From: Veillonellaceae bacterium | Lineage (GTDB): Bacteria > Bacillota_C > Negativicutes > UBA1444 | DNA: 64,000 bases | Assembly (NCBI GenBank): GCA_012798135.1 | Contig: JAAZNU010000033.1 | Span: forward strand, 6,105-70,104 | Direction of reading: 5' to 3' | Shown: positions 29,429 through 36,576 of the stretch, piece after piece | Numbering within the stretch: the stretch's first letter is position 1 | Layout of the letters: each line of letters begins with the position of its first letter | Notes under the pieces: generated by a model | Database searches by the model: none | The model's input: the letters and a program-made list of their open reading frames with translations, nothing else | Told to the model about the DNA's origin: nothing | Position numbers and translations under genes: made by a program

Positions 29429-30090
29429 CTTTGCGATTCCTCCTCCTGCAGTGTCCGGAGCTCCTCCACCATCTGGTGAATCCGTTCAAACTTCATTTTA
29501 AAACTGACGCGGTTGGCGATGAACCGGGCCGTCGCCCGATGCAGGTTCGCCACCTCCAGCAGATGATTCTCTTTCAGGGTCCGCCCGGTCTCCACGATAT
29601 CAACGATCATCTCGGCCAAGCCCACCATCGGCGCCAATTCGATGGACCCGTTCAATTTGATGATCTCCATCTGGATGCCGTTGTTGAGGAAGAACTGCTC
29701 CGCCACCCGCGGATATTTCGTAGCCACCCGCAAATGGGCATAGTCGCTGAGTTTTTCCCGCCGGAGCGCCGCCGGCACGGCCAGCATCAGACGGCACAGG
29801 CCGAATTTCATGTCCAGCAGTTCGTAAACATCCTTGCTCTCCTCCAGTAACACATCCTTGCCGATAATTCCGATGTCCGCCGCGCCATATTCCACGTAGG
29901 TCGGCAAGTCCATCGGCTTGGTGATGATGAACTGGATTTTTTTTGTTTCGTTGACAATGACCAGTTTCCGGGAATTTTCGGACAGTCCCTCGGCCGTATA
30001 GCCGAAACGGGCCAAGCGGTCTGCGGCCGGCTGAAATAATTTTCCCTTGGGCAAGGCAATGGTCAGCATGTCTTTATCGGGAGACGTCAC
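29425..30090 (-). CDS. hisG: ATP phosphoribosyltransferase, short form
   Basis: The protein has about 221 residues, the short catalytic form without the regulatory ACT-like domain. It needs HisZ, encoded at 31257-32441. It opens MLTIALPKGKL after a short leader and has the PRPP-binding segment EMIVDIVETGRTLKENHL. The GTG start at 30090 is chosen because AGGAGG lies seven bases upstream; ATG at 30096 is too close to that site. It is the first gene of the his operon, with a sigma-A promoter about 70-95 bases upstream. Confidence 0.95.
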   Translation of the reverse strand: MTSPDKDMLTIALPKGKLFQPAADRLARFGYTAEGLSENSRKLVIVNETKKIQFIITKPMDLPTYVEYGAADIGIIGKDVLLEESKDVYELLDMKFGLCRLMLAVPAALRREKLSDYAHLRVATKYPRVAEQFFLNNGIQMEIIKLNGSIELAPMVGLAEMIVDIVETGRTLKENHLLEVANLHRATARFIANRVSFKMKFERIHQMVEELRTLQEEESQS

Positions 30091-30155
30091 ATTCATTCCT
30101 CCTGTGTCAGCCAACTTATTATTCTTTAGTTATTTAAAGTATTAACATGTGAATT

Positions 30156-30184
30156 ATCCTACCATACTTTTTTTGCAACGTCAA
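30156..30184 (-). promoter_or_regulatory. Probable his operon promoter
   Basis: On the minus strand TTGACG (30184-30179) and TAGGAT (30161-30156) are separated by 17 bases, upstream of hisG. The intervening leader is AT-rich and holds no obvious T-box, leader peptide or terminator, so the main control of the operon is not visible. Confidence 0.5.
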
Positions 30185-30231
30185 TCATCACGAGACATCT
30201 TGCCAAAAAATCGCAGTAGGATTTTTCACAC

Positions 30232-30282
30232 TTGACAAAGAATAATGACAGAGAGTGTCAAATCGTCAAAATTGATTTGACG
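30232..30282. promoter_or_regulatory. Tandem dyads upstream of the 2-hydroxyacid dehydrogenase gene, candidate operators
   Basis: TGACA-GAGAG-TGTCA (30246-30260) and CGTCAAA-ATTGA-TTTGACG (30264-30282) are two perfect dyads in direct succession with related GTCAA half-sites. A TTGACA lies at 30232-30237, but no good -10 follows at the right spacing. The second dyad ends just before the ribosome binding site, as expected for a repressor site. The regulator is unknown. Confidence 0.4.
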
Positions 30283-30297
30283 GACAGGAGGGACAGC

Positions 30298-31260
30298 ATG
30301 ATCGTGTCACCGAAAATTCTTATTCTCAATCCCGTTTCCGACCGCCAGAAGTCGTTCATCACCCGGGTCGCCCCCGCTGCGGATATTATCACCGCGGATA
30401 TCCAGGATGCCGCCGGCCCCATCGCCGATTCCGACATTTTGGTTGCTTGGGGGTTCAACAATATCCGGCCGTTTTACGGACAGGCGAAATCGCTCCGCTG
30501 GATCCATGCCCTGACGGCCGGCGTGGAAGCCCTGATTTTTCCCGAAACGCAGCAAAATCCGGTTATGATCAGCAATTCCAAAGGGATTCACGGTGTTCCC
30601 ATGGCCGAGCACGTTCTCGGACTGATGCTGAGTTTCACGCGCCGCCTGCCCCAACTCTATCGCCAGCAGCTCCGGCACCAGTGGAAGCGGCCACCGATCG
30701 GCGAATTGCAGGAGATCAACGGCAAGACCATGGCCATTGTCGGGCTGGGCGCCATCGGCCATGAAATCGCCAAAAAAGCCAAAGCCATGGATATGCGCGT
30801 CATCGCAGCCAAGCGGGAAATGACACAGGAGCCGTTCGTCGACCGCCTGTATCGGCCCGAACAGCTCCTGGAAATGTTGTCTGAGGCTGATTTTGTGGTC
30901 GTCACCCTGCCGCTCACCGACGCCACCCAGAATCTGTTTGGTCGCGAACAATTCGCCGCCATGAAACCAACCGCGTTCTTCATCAATGTCTCCCGCGGCG
31001 GCGTGGTCCAGGAAGATCAGCTCATTGCCGCTCTGCAGGAAAACCGTCTGGCGGGGGCCGGTCTGGATGTGTTTGTCGAGGAACCGTTGCCGGAAACCAG
31101 TCCGCTCTGGGATCTGCCCAACGTTTTGATTACCCCGCATCTGGCCGCCATTTCGCCGGTTTATCTGGACCGGGCCCTGCAGCTGTTCGCCGAAAATCTG
31201 GCCGCGTTTATGGCCGGTCGTCCGCTGCCTACGCTCATCGACAAGCAGCGTGGCTACTAA
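30298..31260 (+). CDS. D-2-hydroxyacid dehydrogenase (NAD-dependent)
   Basis: The protein has 320 residues. The Rossmann motif GLGAIG (149-154), the catalytic arginine in NVSRGGVVQ (R233), glutamate in VEEPLPE (E262) and histidine in LITPHLAAI (H281) identify a member of the D-isomer 2-hydroxyacid dehydrogenase family, which reduces 2-oxoacids. The substrate cannot be told. The gene lies on the plus strand between hisG and hisZ, divergent from the first and convergent with the second (stops overlap by four bases). GGAGGG precedes ATG 30298. Confidence 0.85.
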   Translation: MIVSPKILILNPVSDRQKSFITRVAPAADIITADIQDAAGPIADSDILVAWGFNNIRPFYGQAKSLRWIHALTAGVEALIFPETQQNPVMISNSKGIHGVPMAEHVLGLMLSFTRRLPQLYRQQLRHQWKRPPIGELQEINGKTMAIVGLGAIGHEIAKKAKAMDMRVIAAKREMTQEPFVDRLYRPEQLLEMLSEADFVVVTLPLTDATQNLFGREQFAAMKPTAFFINVSRGGVVQEDQLIAALQENRLAGAGLDVFVEEPLPETSPLWDLPNVLITPHLAAISPVYLDRALQLFAENLAAFMAGRPLPTLIDKQRGY

Positions 31261-32441
31261 TCGATATACAGGCAGCGTTCGCAGCCGCGCAGTTTGCTCT
31301 CCCGTTCCGCCGTCGCGCGGCTTTGCTCCTGCAAGCCCAGTTCGGCGGTTTCGCCCTCGTCTCGCAACCGTTTGACGGTGGCGATGGCCTGGGGCAGCTT
31401 TCCCTCCGCCCAGCCGACATACACGCCCCGGGCAGAGCGGACCGTGTCCAGTCCTTGCCGTTCCAGAGCGAGCAGAACCCGCTCAATGCCGAGGGCAAAC
31501 CCGGTTGCCGGTTGTTCACGGCCAAAGAATCCCGCCATCCGGTCATATCGGCCGCCGCCGCAGATCGGGTAGCCCAGGCCGGCTGTATACGTCTCGAATA
31601 CCATTCCGGTGTAATAGTCAAAATCGCGGATGATCCCCAGGTCAAACATGACATGGCGATCAATCCCATACTTCTCCAGCAGTTGGTAGATATCAGCCAG
31701 GTTGTCCAAGGCCGCCTGGCTGATTTCATTTTTCACCCGCCGGCGCACGCTCTGCAACATGTCCAGTTTGCCGTGCAGCATCGGCAGTTGCTGCAACAGC
31801 TCCCGGTTACCGGACTCCACCCGGCATTCCGCCAACAATTCGCCCAAGCCGACCATGTTGCGTTCCACCAGGGCCTGCTTCACCTTATGGCTCAATGCTT
31901 CATCCAGTTCGGCTTCCGCCATGATCCCGCTGATGAAATCTACCTGCCCCAGACAAACCTGAAAATCGACCAGGCCTGCTGCCAACAGTGACTCGACCGC
32001 CAGTGCCACCACCTCCGCATCGGCGGCGATGCCGCCGGCGCCGAGCAATTCCACGCCCGCCTGGTAAAATTCGCACTGCCGGCCGGCCTGCGCCTCCTCC
32101 TGGCGGAAAACATTGGCCAGATAAAACAGCCGCAAGGGCAGCGGGGACTCTTTCATCCGCATCACGGCCACCCGCGCGATCGGCGTCGTCATGTCCGGCC
32201 GCAAGGCCAACATCCGACCGTTTCGGTCAAAGAAACGGAACGACGAATCATCCGCCGCCTCCGGCGCGCTGGCCCGCAACGTTTCATAATATTCAAAGGT
32301 CGGCGTAATCACTTCCTGATATCCCCACGCCAAAAATAACCGTGCCAGCTCATTTTCCACGTCGCGCTTGCGGGCCGCGTCCAGCGGCAATATGTCCTTG
32401 GTCCCGTAAGGAACCTGGGGTATGTATTCGTGTCGTGACAT
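31257..32441 (-). CDS. hisZ: ATP phosphoribosyltransferase regulatory subunit
   Basis: The protein has 394 residues and resembles histidyl-tRNA synthetase without aminoacylation function. PYGTKDILPLDA, the motif-2-like RLFYLANVFRQEEAQAGR and the HisS-like GIIRDFDYYTGMVFE and CGGGRYDRMAGFFG blocks are seen. The genuine HisS anticodon-binding domain is reduced. HisZ forms a hetero-octamer with short HisG and confers histidine feedback. It is three bases after the TrpR-like gene and separated from hisG by one opposed gene. Confidence 0.93.
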   Translation of the reverse strand: MSRHEYIPQVPYGTKDILPLDAARKRDVENELARLFLAWGYQEVITPTFEYYETLRASAPEAADDSSFRFFDRNGRMLALRPDMTTPIARVAVMRMKESPLPLRLFYLANVFRQEEAQAGRQCEFYQAGVELLGAGGIAADAEVVALAVESLLAAGLVDFQVCLGQVDFISGIMAEAELDEALSHKVKQALVERNMVGLGELLAECRVESGNRELLQQLPMLHGKLDMLQSVRRRVKNEISQAALDNLADIYQLLEKYGIDRHVMFDLGIIRDFDYYTGMVFETYTAGLGYPICGGGRYDRMAGFFGREQPATGFALGIERVLLALERQGLDTVRSARGVYVGWAEGKLPQAIATVKRLRDEGETAELGLQEQSRATAERESKLRGCERCLYID

Positions 32442-32443
32442 GC

Positions 32444-32779
32444 TTATTTTCCCGCCTTTGTCTTTTCTTTTCTGGCCACCGGTTCGCTGTCGCCGAAGCG
32501 TTCAAGAACGATTTTATAGCCATCCGCGCCGTACAGCAGGCAGCGTTTTACCCGGCTGATCGTCGCCGTGCTGGCGCCGGTTCGTTCCACAATGTCATCA
32601 TAGATATGACCGGCCTGAACCATCCGGGCCACTTCCAGCCGCTGCGCCATCGCCTTGAGTTCGCCGATGGTGCAGATATCTTCAAAGAACTGATAACATT
32701 CCTCTTCATTCTTCAGAGACAGAATTGCCCGGAACAGCTGATCCGTCAGCGGTTCCTTGAGTTTCGGATTTGTTGGCAT
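32444..32779 (-). CDS. YerC/YecD family TrpR-like DNA-binding protein
   Basis: The protein has 111 residues. The Trp-repressor-type helix-turn-helix lies in ELKAMAQRLEVARMV and DIVERTGASTATISRVKRCL. Homologues in Firmicutes (YerC/YecD) are commonly next to purine or histidine genes, and their ligand is uncertain. Here it is directly upstream of hisZ (three-base gap), so a role in histidine or purine control is plausible but inferred. The lysine-rich tail (about 100-111) is probably disordered. Confidence 0.85.
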   Translation of the reverse strand: MPTNPKLKEPLTDQLFRAILSLKNEEECYQFFEDICTIGELKAMAQRLEVARMVQAGHIYDDIVERTGASTATISRVKRCLLYGADGYKIVLERFGDSEPVARKEKTKAGK

Positions 32780-32898
32780 GCTTTCGCCCTCCCCGTTGCG
32801 TTGATGAAGAATTCGGCATTTCCGCCGACAGTTCCTGCTTTATTTCTACACCTCTTTATAACACGAAAATAACGCCGCCAAAACATGACAGTTTTTTC

Positions 32899-32928
32899 TT
32901 GACACTTCCCGGCCTGTTGTGTTAGCAT
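32899..32928 (+). promoter_or_regulatory. Sigma-A promoter of the metNIQ operon
   Basis: TTGACA (32899-32904) and TAGCAT (32923-32928) are spaced 18 bases apart, about 30 bases before the SAM-I aptamer. Confidence 0.6.
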
Positions 32929-32960
32929 ACGGTACAACAGAATAAAACACTGAAGTGTTT

Positions 32961-33063
32961 TTCATCCAGAGTTGGCGGAGGGACTGGCCCAATGATGCCG
33001 CGGCAACCATCGCAAAACGCGAAACGGTGCCAATTCCTGCAGGGAGTCATCCCGGCAGATGAA
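32961..33063 (+). ncRNA. SAM-I (S-box) riboswitch aptamer
   Basis: The S-box core is recognisable: ATCCAGAG, GGCGGAGGGACTGGCCC, ATGATGCCGCGGCAACC, GGTGCCAATTCC and TGCAGG in order. The closing stem P1 pairs TTCATC (32961-32966) with GATGAA (33058-33063). SAM-I riboswitches bind S-adenosylmethionine and switch methionine genes off when it is plentiful. A methionine ABC transporter lies directly downstream. Confidence 0.95.
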
Positions 33064-33083
33064 GAACGGCTTGTCTTGATTGC

Positions 33084-33119
33084 AACGCCTCTTTCATCTG
33101 TGAAGAGGCGTTATTTTTT
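33084..33119 (+). terminator. SAM-controlled terminator of the metNIQ leader
   Basis: AACGCCTCTT (33084-33093) and AAGAGGCGTT (33103-33112) form a perfect ten-base stem followed by a T-rich run. An alternative antiterminator can form between CAGATGAAG at the 3' side of the aptamer (33056-33064) and CTTTCATCTG (33091-33100), the usual S-box switch. Confidence 0.92.
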
Positions 33120-33140
33120 GTGTGAAAGGAGCAGGATTTT

Positions 33141-34199
33141 GTGATTAAGCTCAACGATATTCATAAAACCTACCAGGGCGAAACCGGGTCGCTGGAAGCA
33201 CTGCGCGGCGTCAGCGTTCACGTCCGGGAAGGCGAAATATTCGGCGTTATCGGCAAAAGCGGCGCGGGAAAAAGCACCCTGATCCGCTGCATCAATATGC
33301 TGGAGCGACCCACCTGCGGCTCCGTGGTTGTCGACGGGGAAGAACTGACGTCCATGCCGGAGCGTCAGTTGCGGGAATCCCGCAAAAAGATCGGCATGAT
33401 TTTCCAGCATTTCAATCTGCTGTCCTCACGGACCGTTTATGATAACGTCGCCTTTCCGTTGGAACTGGCGGGAAAATCAGCCGCCGAAATAGCAGCCGCG
33501 GTGAATCCCCTGCTGGAATTGGTCGGACTGGCCGACAAAAAAAACCAGTACCCGGCGCAACTGTCCGGCGGACAGAAACAGCGCGTCGGCATTGCCCGCG
33601 CCCTCGCCAACAACCCGAAAGTGCTGCTATGCGATGAAGCCACTTCGGCGCTGGACCCGCAAACCACCCACGCCATCCTCGCCCTGCTGAAAGACATCAA
33701 TCAGCGGTTCGGTCTTACCATCGTTATTATCACCCACGAGATGCAGGTCATCAAGGAAATCTGCGACCGGGTCGCGGTCATCGAAAATGGCCTCATTATC
33801 GAGGAAGGGTCGGTGGTGGACTTGTTCGTACGGCCGCAGGCGCCGACGACGAAAGAATTTATCCGCACCATCATCAATCACGACATGCCGGACGTGTTCT
33901 CGGAACTCCAGTTCTCGCCGGTCCCGTTGCCCGGCAGCAGCCTGATGCTGCGGCTGTCCTTCATTGGCGCCAGCGCCAACGAACCGATCATCGCCGGTTT
34001 GATCCGGCGGTTCAACATTGATGTAAACATTCTGTTCGGCAATATCGACCATTTGAAAAGCACGCCGTTCGGCACCCTGACGATCGAATTGTCCGGTGAA
34101 GACAGTGCCATTCAGGCGGCGTTGAACTATCTGAACGCCAAAGAACTGGGAATCGAGGTGATTGGCTATGTCGCCAGAAATGCTCGCGCTGCTGGCTGA
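33141..34199 (+). CDS. metN: Methionine ABC transporter, ATP-binding protein
   Basis: The protein has 352 residues. Walker A GKSGAGKST, signature LSGGQKQRVGIARAL and Walker B VLLCDEATSALDP are standard. The C-terminal about 75 residues form the NIL/ACT-like domain that senses methionine in MetN. The GTG start at 33141 is preceded by AAGGAG. The gene is first behind the SAM-I riboswitch and overlaps metI. Confidence 0.96.
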   Translation: MIKLNDIHKTYQGETGSLEALRGVSVHVREGEIFGVIGKSGAGKSTLIRCINMLERPTCGSVVVDGEELTSMPERQLRESRKKIGMIFQHFNLLSSRTVYDNVAFPLELAGKSAAEIAAAVNPLLELVGLADKKNQYPAQLSGGQKQRVGIARALANNPKVLLCDEATSALDPQTTHAILALLKDINQRFGLTIVIITHEMQVIKEICDRVAVIENGLIIEEGSVVDLFVRPQAPTTKEFIRTIINHDMPDVFSELQFSPVPLPGSSLMLRLSFIGASANEPIIAGLIRRFNIDVNILFGNIDHLKSTPFGTLTIELSGEDSAIQAALNYLNAKELGIEVIGYVARNARAAG

Positions 34200-34821
34200 G
34201 TCCCTGGGGGAAACCCTCTATATGGTCGGTGTTTCCGCCGCCATTTCCACACTGTTCGGCGTCCCGCTCGGAGTGGTCCTGGTCACCACCAGCCGGGGCC
34301 ATATTCTTGAAAATCCTCTGATCAACCGGGTTTTGGGGGCAATTGCCAACGCCACCCGCTCCACGCCGTTCATCATCCTCATGGTGGCGATCATCCCGTT
34401 GACCCGCATTCTGGCCGGAACTTCGATCGGCACCAACGCCGCGATCGTTCCGTTGTCCATCGCCGCGATTCCCTTTGTCGGCCGGGTCGTGGAATCCTCG
34501 CTGCGGGAAGTCGATTATGGATTGATTGAAGCGGCCCAGGCGATGGGTGCGTCCCCGTTTCAAATCATTCGTCTGGTCCTGCTGCCGGAAGCCATGCCGT
34601 CAATTGTGCTGGGCATTACCCTGTCGGTGATCAGTCTCATCGGTTATTCTGCCATGGCCGGCGCCATCGGCGGCGGTGGCTTGGGCGACCTCGCAATCCG
34701 TTTTGGCTATCAGCGGTTCCGCGTCGATATCATGATCGCCACGGTTGTCATTCTGATTGCACTGGTCCAGTTGGTTCAATCCGCGGGTGATTTTGTATCA
34801 CACCGATTGAATAAAAAATAA
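34168..34821 (+). CDS. metI: Methionine ABC transporter, permease
   Basis: The protein has 217 residues with about five TM helices and the BPD-type permease loop EAAQAMGASPFQIIRLVLLPEA that docks on MetN. ATG at 34168 follows GAGGTG by seven bases and lies within the last codons of metN (32-base overlap), which suggests coupled translation. An in-frame TTG at 34162 is less likely. Confidence 0.95.
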   Translation: MSPEMLALLAESLGETLYMVGVSAAISTLFGVPLGVVLVTTSRGHILENPLINRVLGAIANATRSTPFIILMVAIIPLTRILAGTSIGTNAAIVPLSIAAIPFVGRVVESSLREVDYGLIEAAQAMGASPFQIIRLVLLPEAMPSIVLGITLSVISLIGYSAMAGAIGGGGLGDLAIRFGYQRFRVDIMIATVVILIALVQLVQSAGDFVSHRLNKK

Positions 34822-34839
34822 AGCAAGGGGAGATCATTC

Positions 34840-35676
34840 ATGCACATTGCCAAAAAATCGTTGGCCCTTATTCTCTGCCTACTGTTCGTGATCGCTCTGA
34901 CAGCGGGATGCGGCGGCAAAACCGAACCGGCCAAGCCCGCGGCGGCGCCGGCCGCGGACAAACCTCTGAAAGTCGGAGTTACGCCCGGACCGCATGCGCA
35001 AATCATGGAAGTGGTCAAGAAAGTGGCCGAAAAAGACGGCCTGAAGATTCAAATCGTCGAGTTCAGTGACTATGTCCAGCCGAATGTCGCCCTGAACCAG
35101 GGAGATATCGACATCAACAGCTTCCAGCACCTTCCCTTCCTCGAAAATATGGTGAAGGACCGCAAGTACGACCTCGTCATGCTGGCCAAGACCTTCACCT
35201 TCCCCATGGGCATCTACTCCAAAAAAATCAAGAACATTAAAGATCTGAAAGACGGCGCCGTTATCGCCATGCCCAACGACCCCACCAACGGCGGCCGCGC
35301 GCTTCTCCTGTTCGAAAAGGCCGGCCTGATCAAACTCAAACCCGGCCTCGGCCATAAGGCTTCGGTTGTCGATATTGTAGATAATCCCCGCAAGTTCAAA
35401 ATCCGGGAACTGGAGGCCGCTCAGATTCCCCGGACCCTGGAAGACATGGAAATCGCTGCGATCAATACCAACTACGCCATGTCGGCCGGCCTGGTCCCCG
35501 CCAAAGACGCCCTGATCCTGGAAGATTCCAGCTCGCCGTACGCCAACATCCTGGCCGTCCGGGGCAAGGACAAGGATAATCCGGTGTACAAGAAATTTCT
35601 CAAGGCCTATCAATCCGAAGAGGTCAAAAAGTTTGTCACCGAGCAGTTCAAGGGATCGGTCATCGTCGCCTGGTAA
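34840..35676 (+). CDS. metQ: Methionine-binding lipoprotein
   Basis: The protein has 278 residues. A lipoprotein signal ends in the lipobox LTAGC (C24), then an alanine/proline-rich linker leads into the NlpA/MetQ fold (LKVGVTPGPHAQIMEVV, VQPNVALNQGDIDINSFQH). It delivers methionine, probably including D-methionine, to MetNI. It is the last gene of the SAM-controlled operon. Confidence 0.95.
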   Translation: MHIAKKSLALILCLLFVIALTAGCGGKTEPAKPAAAPAADKPLKVGVTPGPHAQIMEVVKKVAEKDGLKIQIVEFSDYVQPNVALNQGDIDINSFQHLPFLENMVKDRKYDLVMLAKTFTFPMGIYSKKIKNIKDLKDGAVIAMPNDPTNGGRALLLFEKAGLIKLKPGLGHKASVVDIVDNPRKFKIRELEAAQIPRTLEDMEIAAINTNYAMSAGLVPAKDALILEDSSSPYANILAVRGKDKDNPVYKKFLKAYQSEEVKKFVTEQFKGSVIVAW

Positions 35677-35684
35677 TTGTAATA

Positions 35685-35727
35685 TTTTGCAAAGAATATT
35701 GCAAAAATTTAATTTCTCCGTTATAAT
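35685..35727 (+). promoter_or_regulatory. Strong promoter with overlapping dyad, upstream of an RNA candidate
   Basis: TTGCAA (35699-35704) and a perfect TATAAT (35722-35727) are spaced by 17 bases. A perfect 22-base dyad, TTTTGCAA-N6-TTGCAAAA (35685-35706), covers the -35 element, as a repressor site would. No protein gene on the plus strand follows within about 5 kb, so this promoter must serve the structured transcript described next. Confidence 0.65.
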
Positions 35728-35733
35728 GTAACC

Positions 35734-35993
35734 AAAGGGTAGGCGGGGGATGAAAAGCAAAAAGGTAGTCCCGTAACAGCTACCTGAAAAACGGACAAGT
35801 CCGTAAGGGGTGATTCCATTGAAAGAGTCAATGGGAGCAGAACCACAACAGAATATGTTGTTCAGTCAGTGTCTTGAGGCACTGTAAGGTACAAAACGAG
35901 TTTGTACCGCAAGGAGTTCAGTGGTTGCGACCCTGACTCCGACAACAATACCATAATAAATAAAAGGGACGGTTTCCGCGGAAGCCGTCCCTT
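35734..35993 (+). ncRNA. Candidate structured non-coding RNA (family not identified, possibly raiA-like)
   Basis: About 260 bases after a strong promoter contain no good open frame but a close series of hairpins. Perfect stems are AGGTAG/CTACCT (35763-35785), ACGGA/TCCGT (35791-35804), CCATTGA/TCAATGG (35816-35834), ACAACA/TGTTGT (35845-35861), CAGTG/CACTG (35867-35884) and GGTACAAA/TTTGTACC (35888-35908), plus a bulged GAGTTCAG/CTGACTC (35914-35939). A GC-rich hairpin closes the region at 35964-35993. This does not look like 6S RNA, tmRNA, SRP RNA or RNase P. The clustered-hairpin form recalls the raiA class of large bacterial RNAs, but that is a guess. Confidence 0.6.
35964..35993. terminator. 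Hairpin between the RNA candidate and the fur gene, probably bidirectional terminator
   Basis: AAGGGACGG (35964-35972) and CCGTCCCTT (35985-35993) pair around a 12-base loop. On the minus strand it is followed by TTTATTTATT and would end the znu-fur transcript. On the plus strand only a short T-run is included, so termination there may be weaker. Confidence 0.65.
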
Positions 35994-36039
35994 TCCATAT
36001 CCTAATACCCGCCAAGCATTTATCACTTGAGTTCTGAAA

Positions 36040-36112
36040 CCCGGACGGTGGGAATGGAGATAAGCGGAGGTTAAGCGAAGCGTCGAAGCGTTCTCCCATC
36101 CCACTGTCCGGG
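36040..36112. repeat. Imperfect long inverted repeat downstream of fur
   Basis: Arms of 17-18 bases at 36040-36057 and 36096-36112 (each beginning or ending with the CCCGGAC/GTCCGGG motif) differ by one substitution and one extra base. The 38-base interior contains GCGAAGCG and CGAAGCG repeats. It lies in the 160-base gap after the fur stop codon, which otherwise holds nothing recognisable. It may be a REP-like element or a 3' stabilising structure. Confidence 0.45.
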
Positions 36113-36153
36113 CTGCGATCCCGGCTGATTCCGTAATATTGCGCAGGTCATTC

Positions 36154-36576
36154 TCATTGGCCCGGTTCCGGCTTACTCCGACACTGGCGGCAATAACCAT
36201 AGACTTCAAACTGATGGCTGACCGGAGTAAAACTCTGTTCCGTCATAAAGGAAGAAATTTCGGGCCCCACCGGACACCAGGGAACTTCCGTCGTTTTTCC
36301 GCAAGTCAGGCAAATCAAATGATGGTGATGAACATGTCCGGCCAGCTCAAATCTTGCCTTGCCGTCGGCCAGCAAAGTCCTTCTCACCAGCCCTTGCTGG
36401 GAATAGTTCTGCAGATTCCGATAAACCGTACCCAAGCTGACATTCGGATATTTTTCCCGAACCCTGCCATAGACTTCCTCCGCAGTCATCAGCTTCTGAC
36501 TGGACTGCAACGCGTCGAGGATTGCCTGCTTTTGTAAAGTCAGACGGGTTCCCGGAGACTTCTGCCCGCTGTTCAT
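36154..36576 (-). CDS. Fur-family metal-responsive repressor (Zur-like by context)
   Basis: The protein has 140 residues. A winged helix (about 15-75) precedes the metal-binding region GHVHHHHLICLTCGKTTE and the second zinc-site pair CRQC near the end. ATG at 36576 overlaps the znuB stop (ATGA), so it is made with the transporter it probably controls. A palindrome over the operon promoter is a likely target. Context favours a zinc sensor (Zur), but sequence alone does not exclude Fur or another metal. Confidence 0.88.
   Translation of the reverse strand: MNSGQKSPGTRLTLQKQAILDALQSSQKLMTAEEVYGRVREKYPNVSLGTVYRNLQNYSQQGLVRRTLLADGKARFELAGHVHHHHLICLTCGKTTEVPWCPVGPEISSFMTEQSFTPVSHQFEVYGYCRQCRSKPEPGQ

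Noticed and set aside
35734..35993. 6S RNA, tmRNA, SRP RNA or RNase P RNA
   Set aside because: The series of separate short hairpins does not match the single long hairpin of 6S or the conserved cores of the other three.
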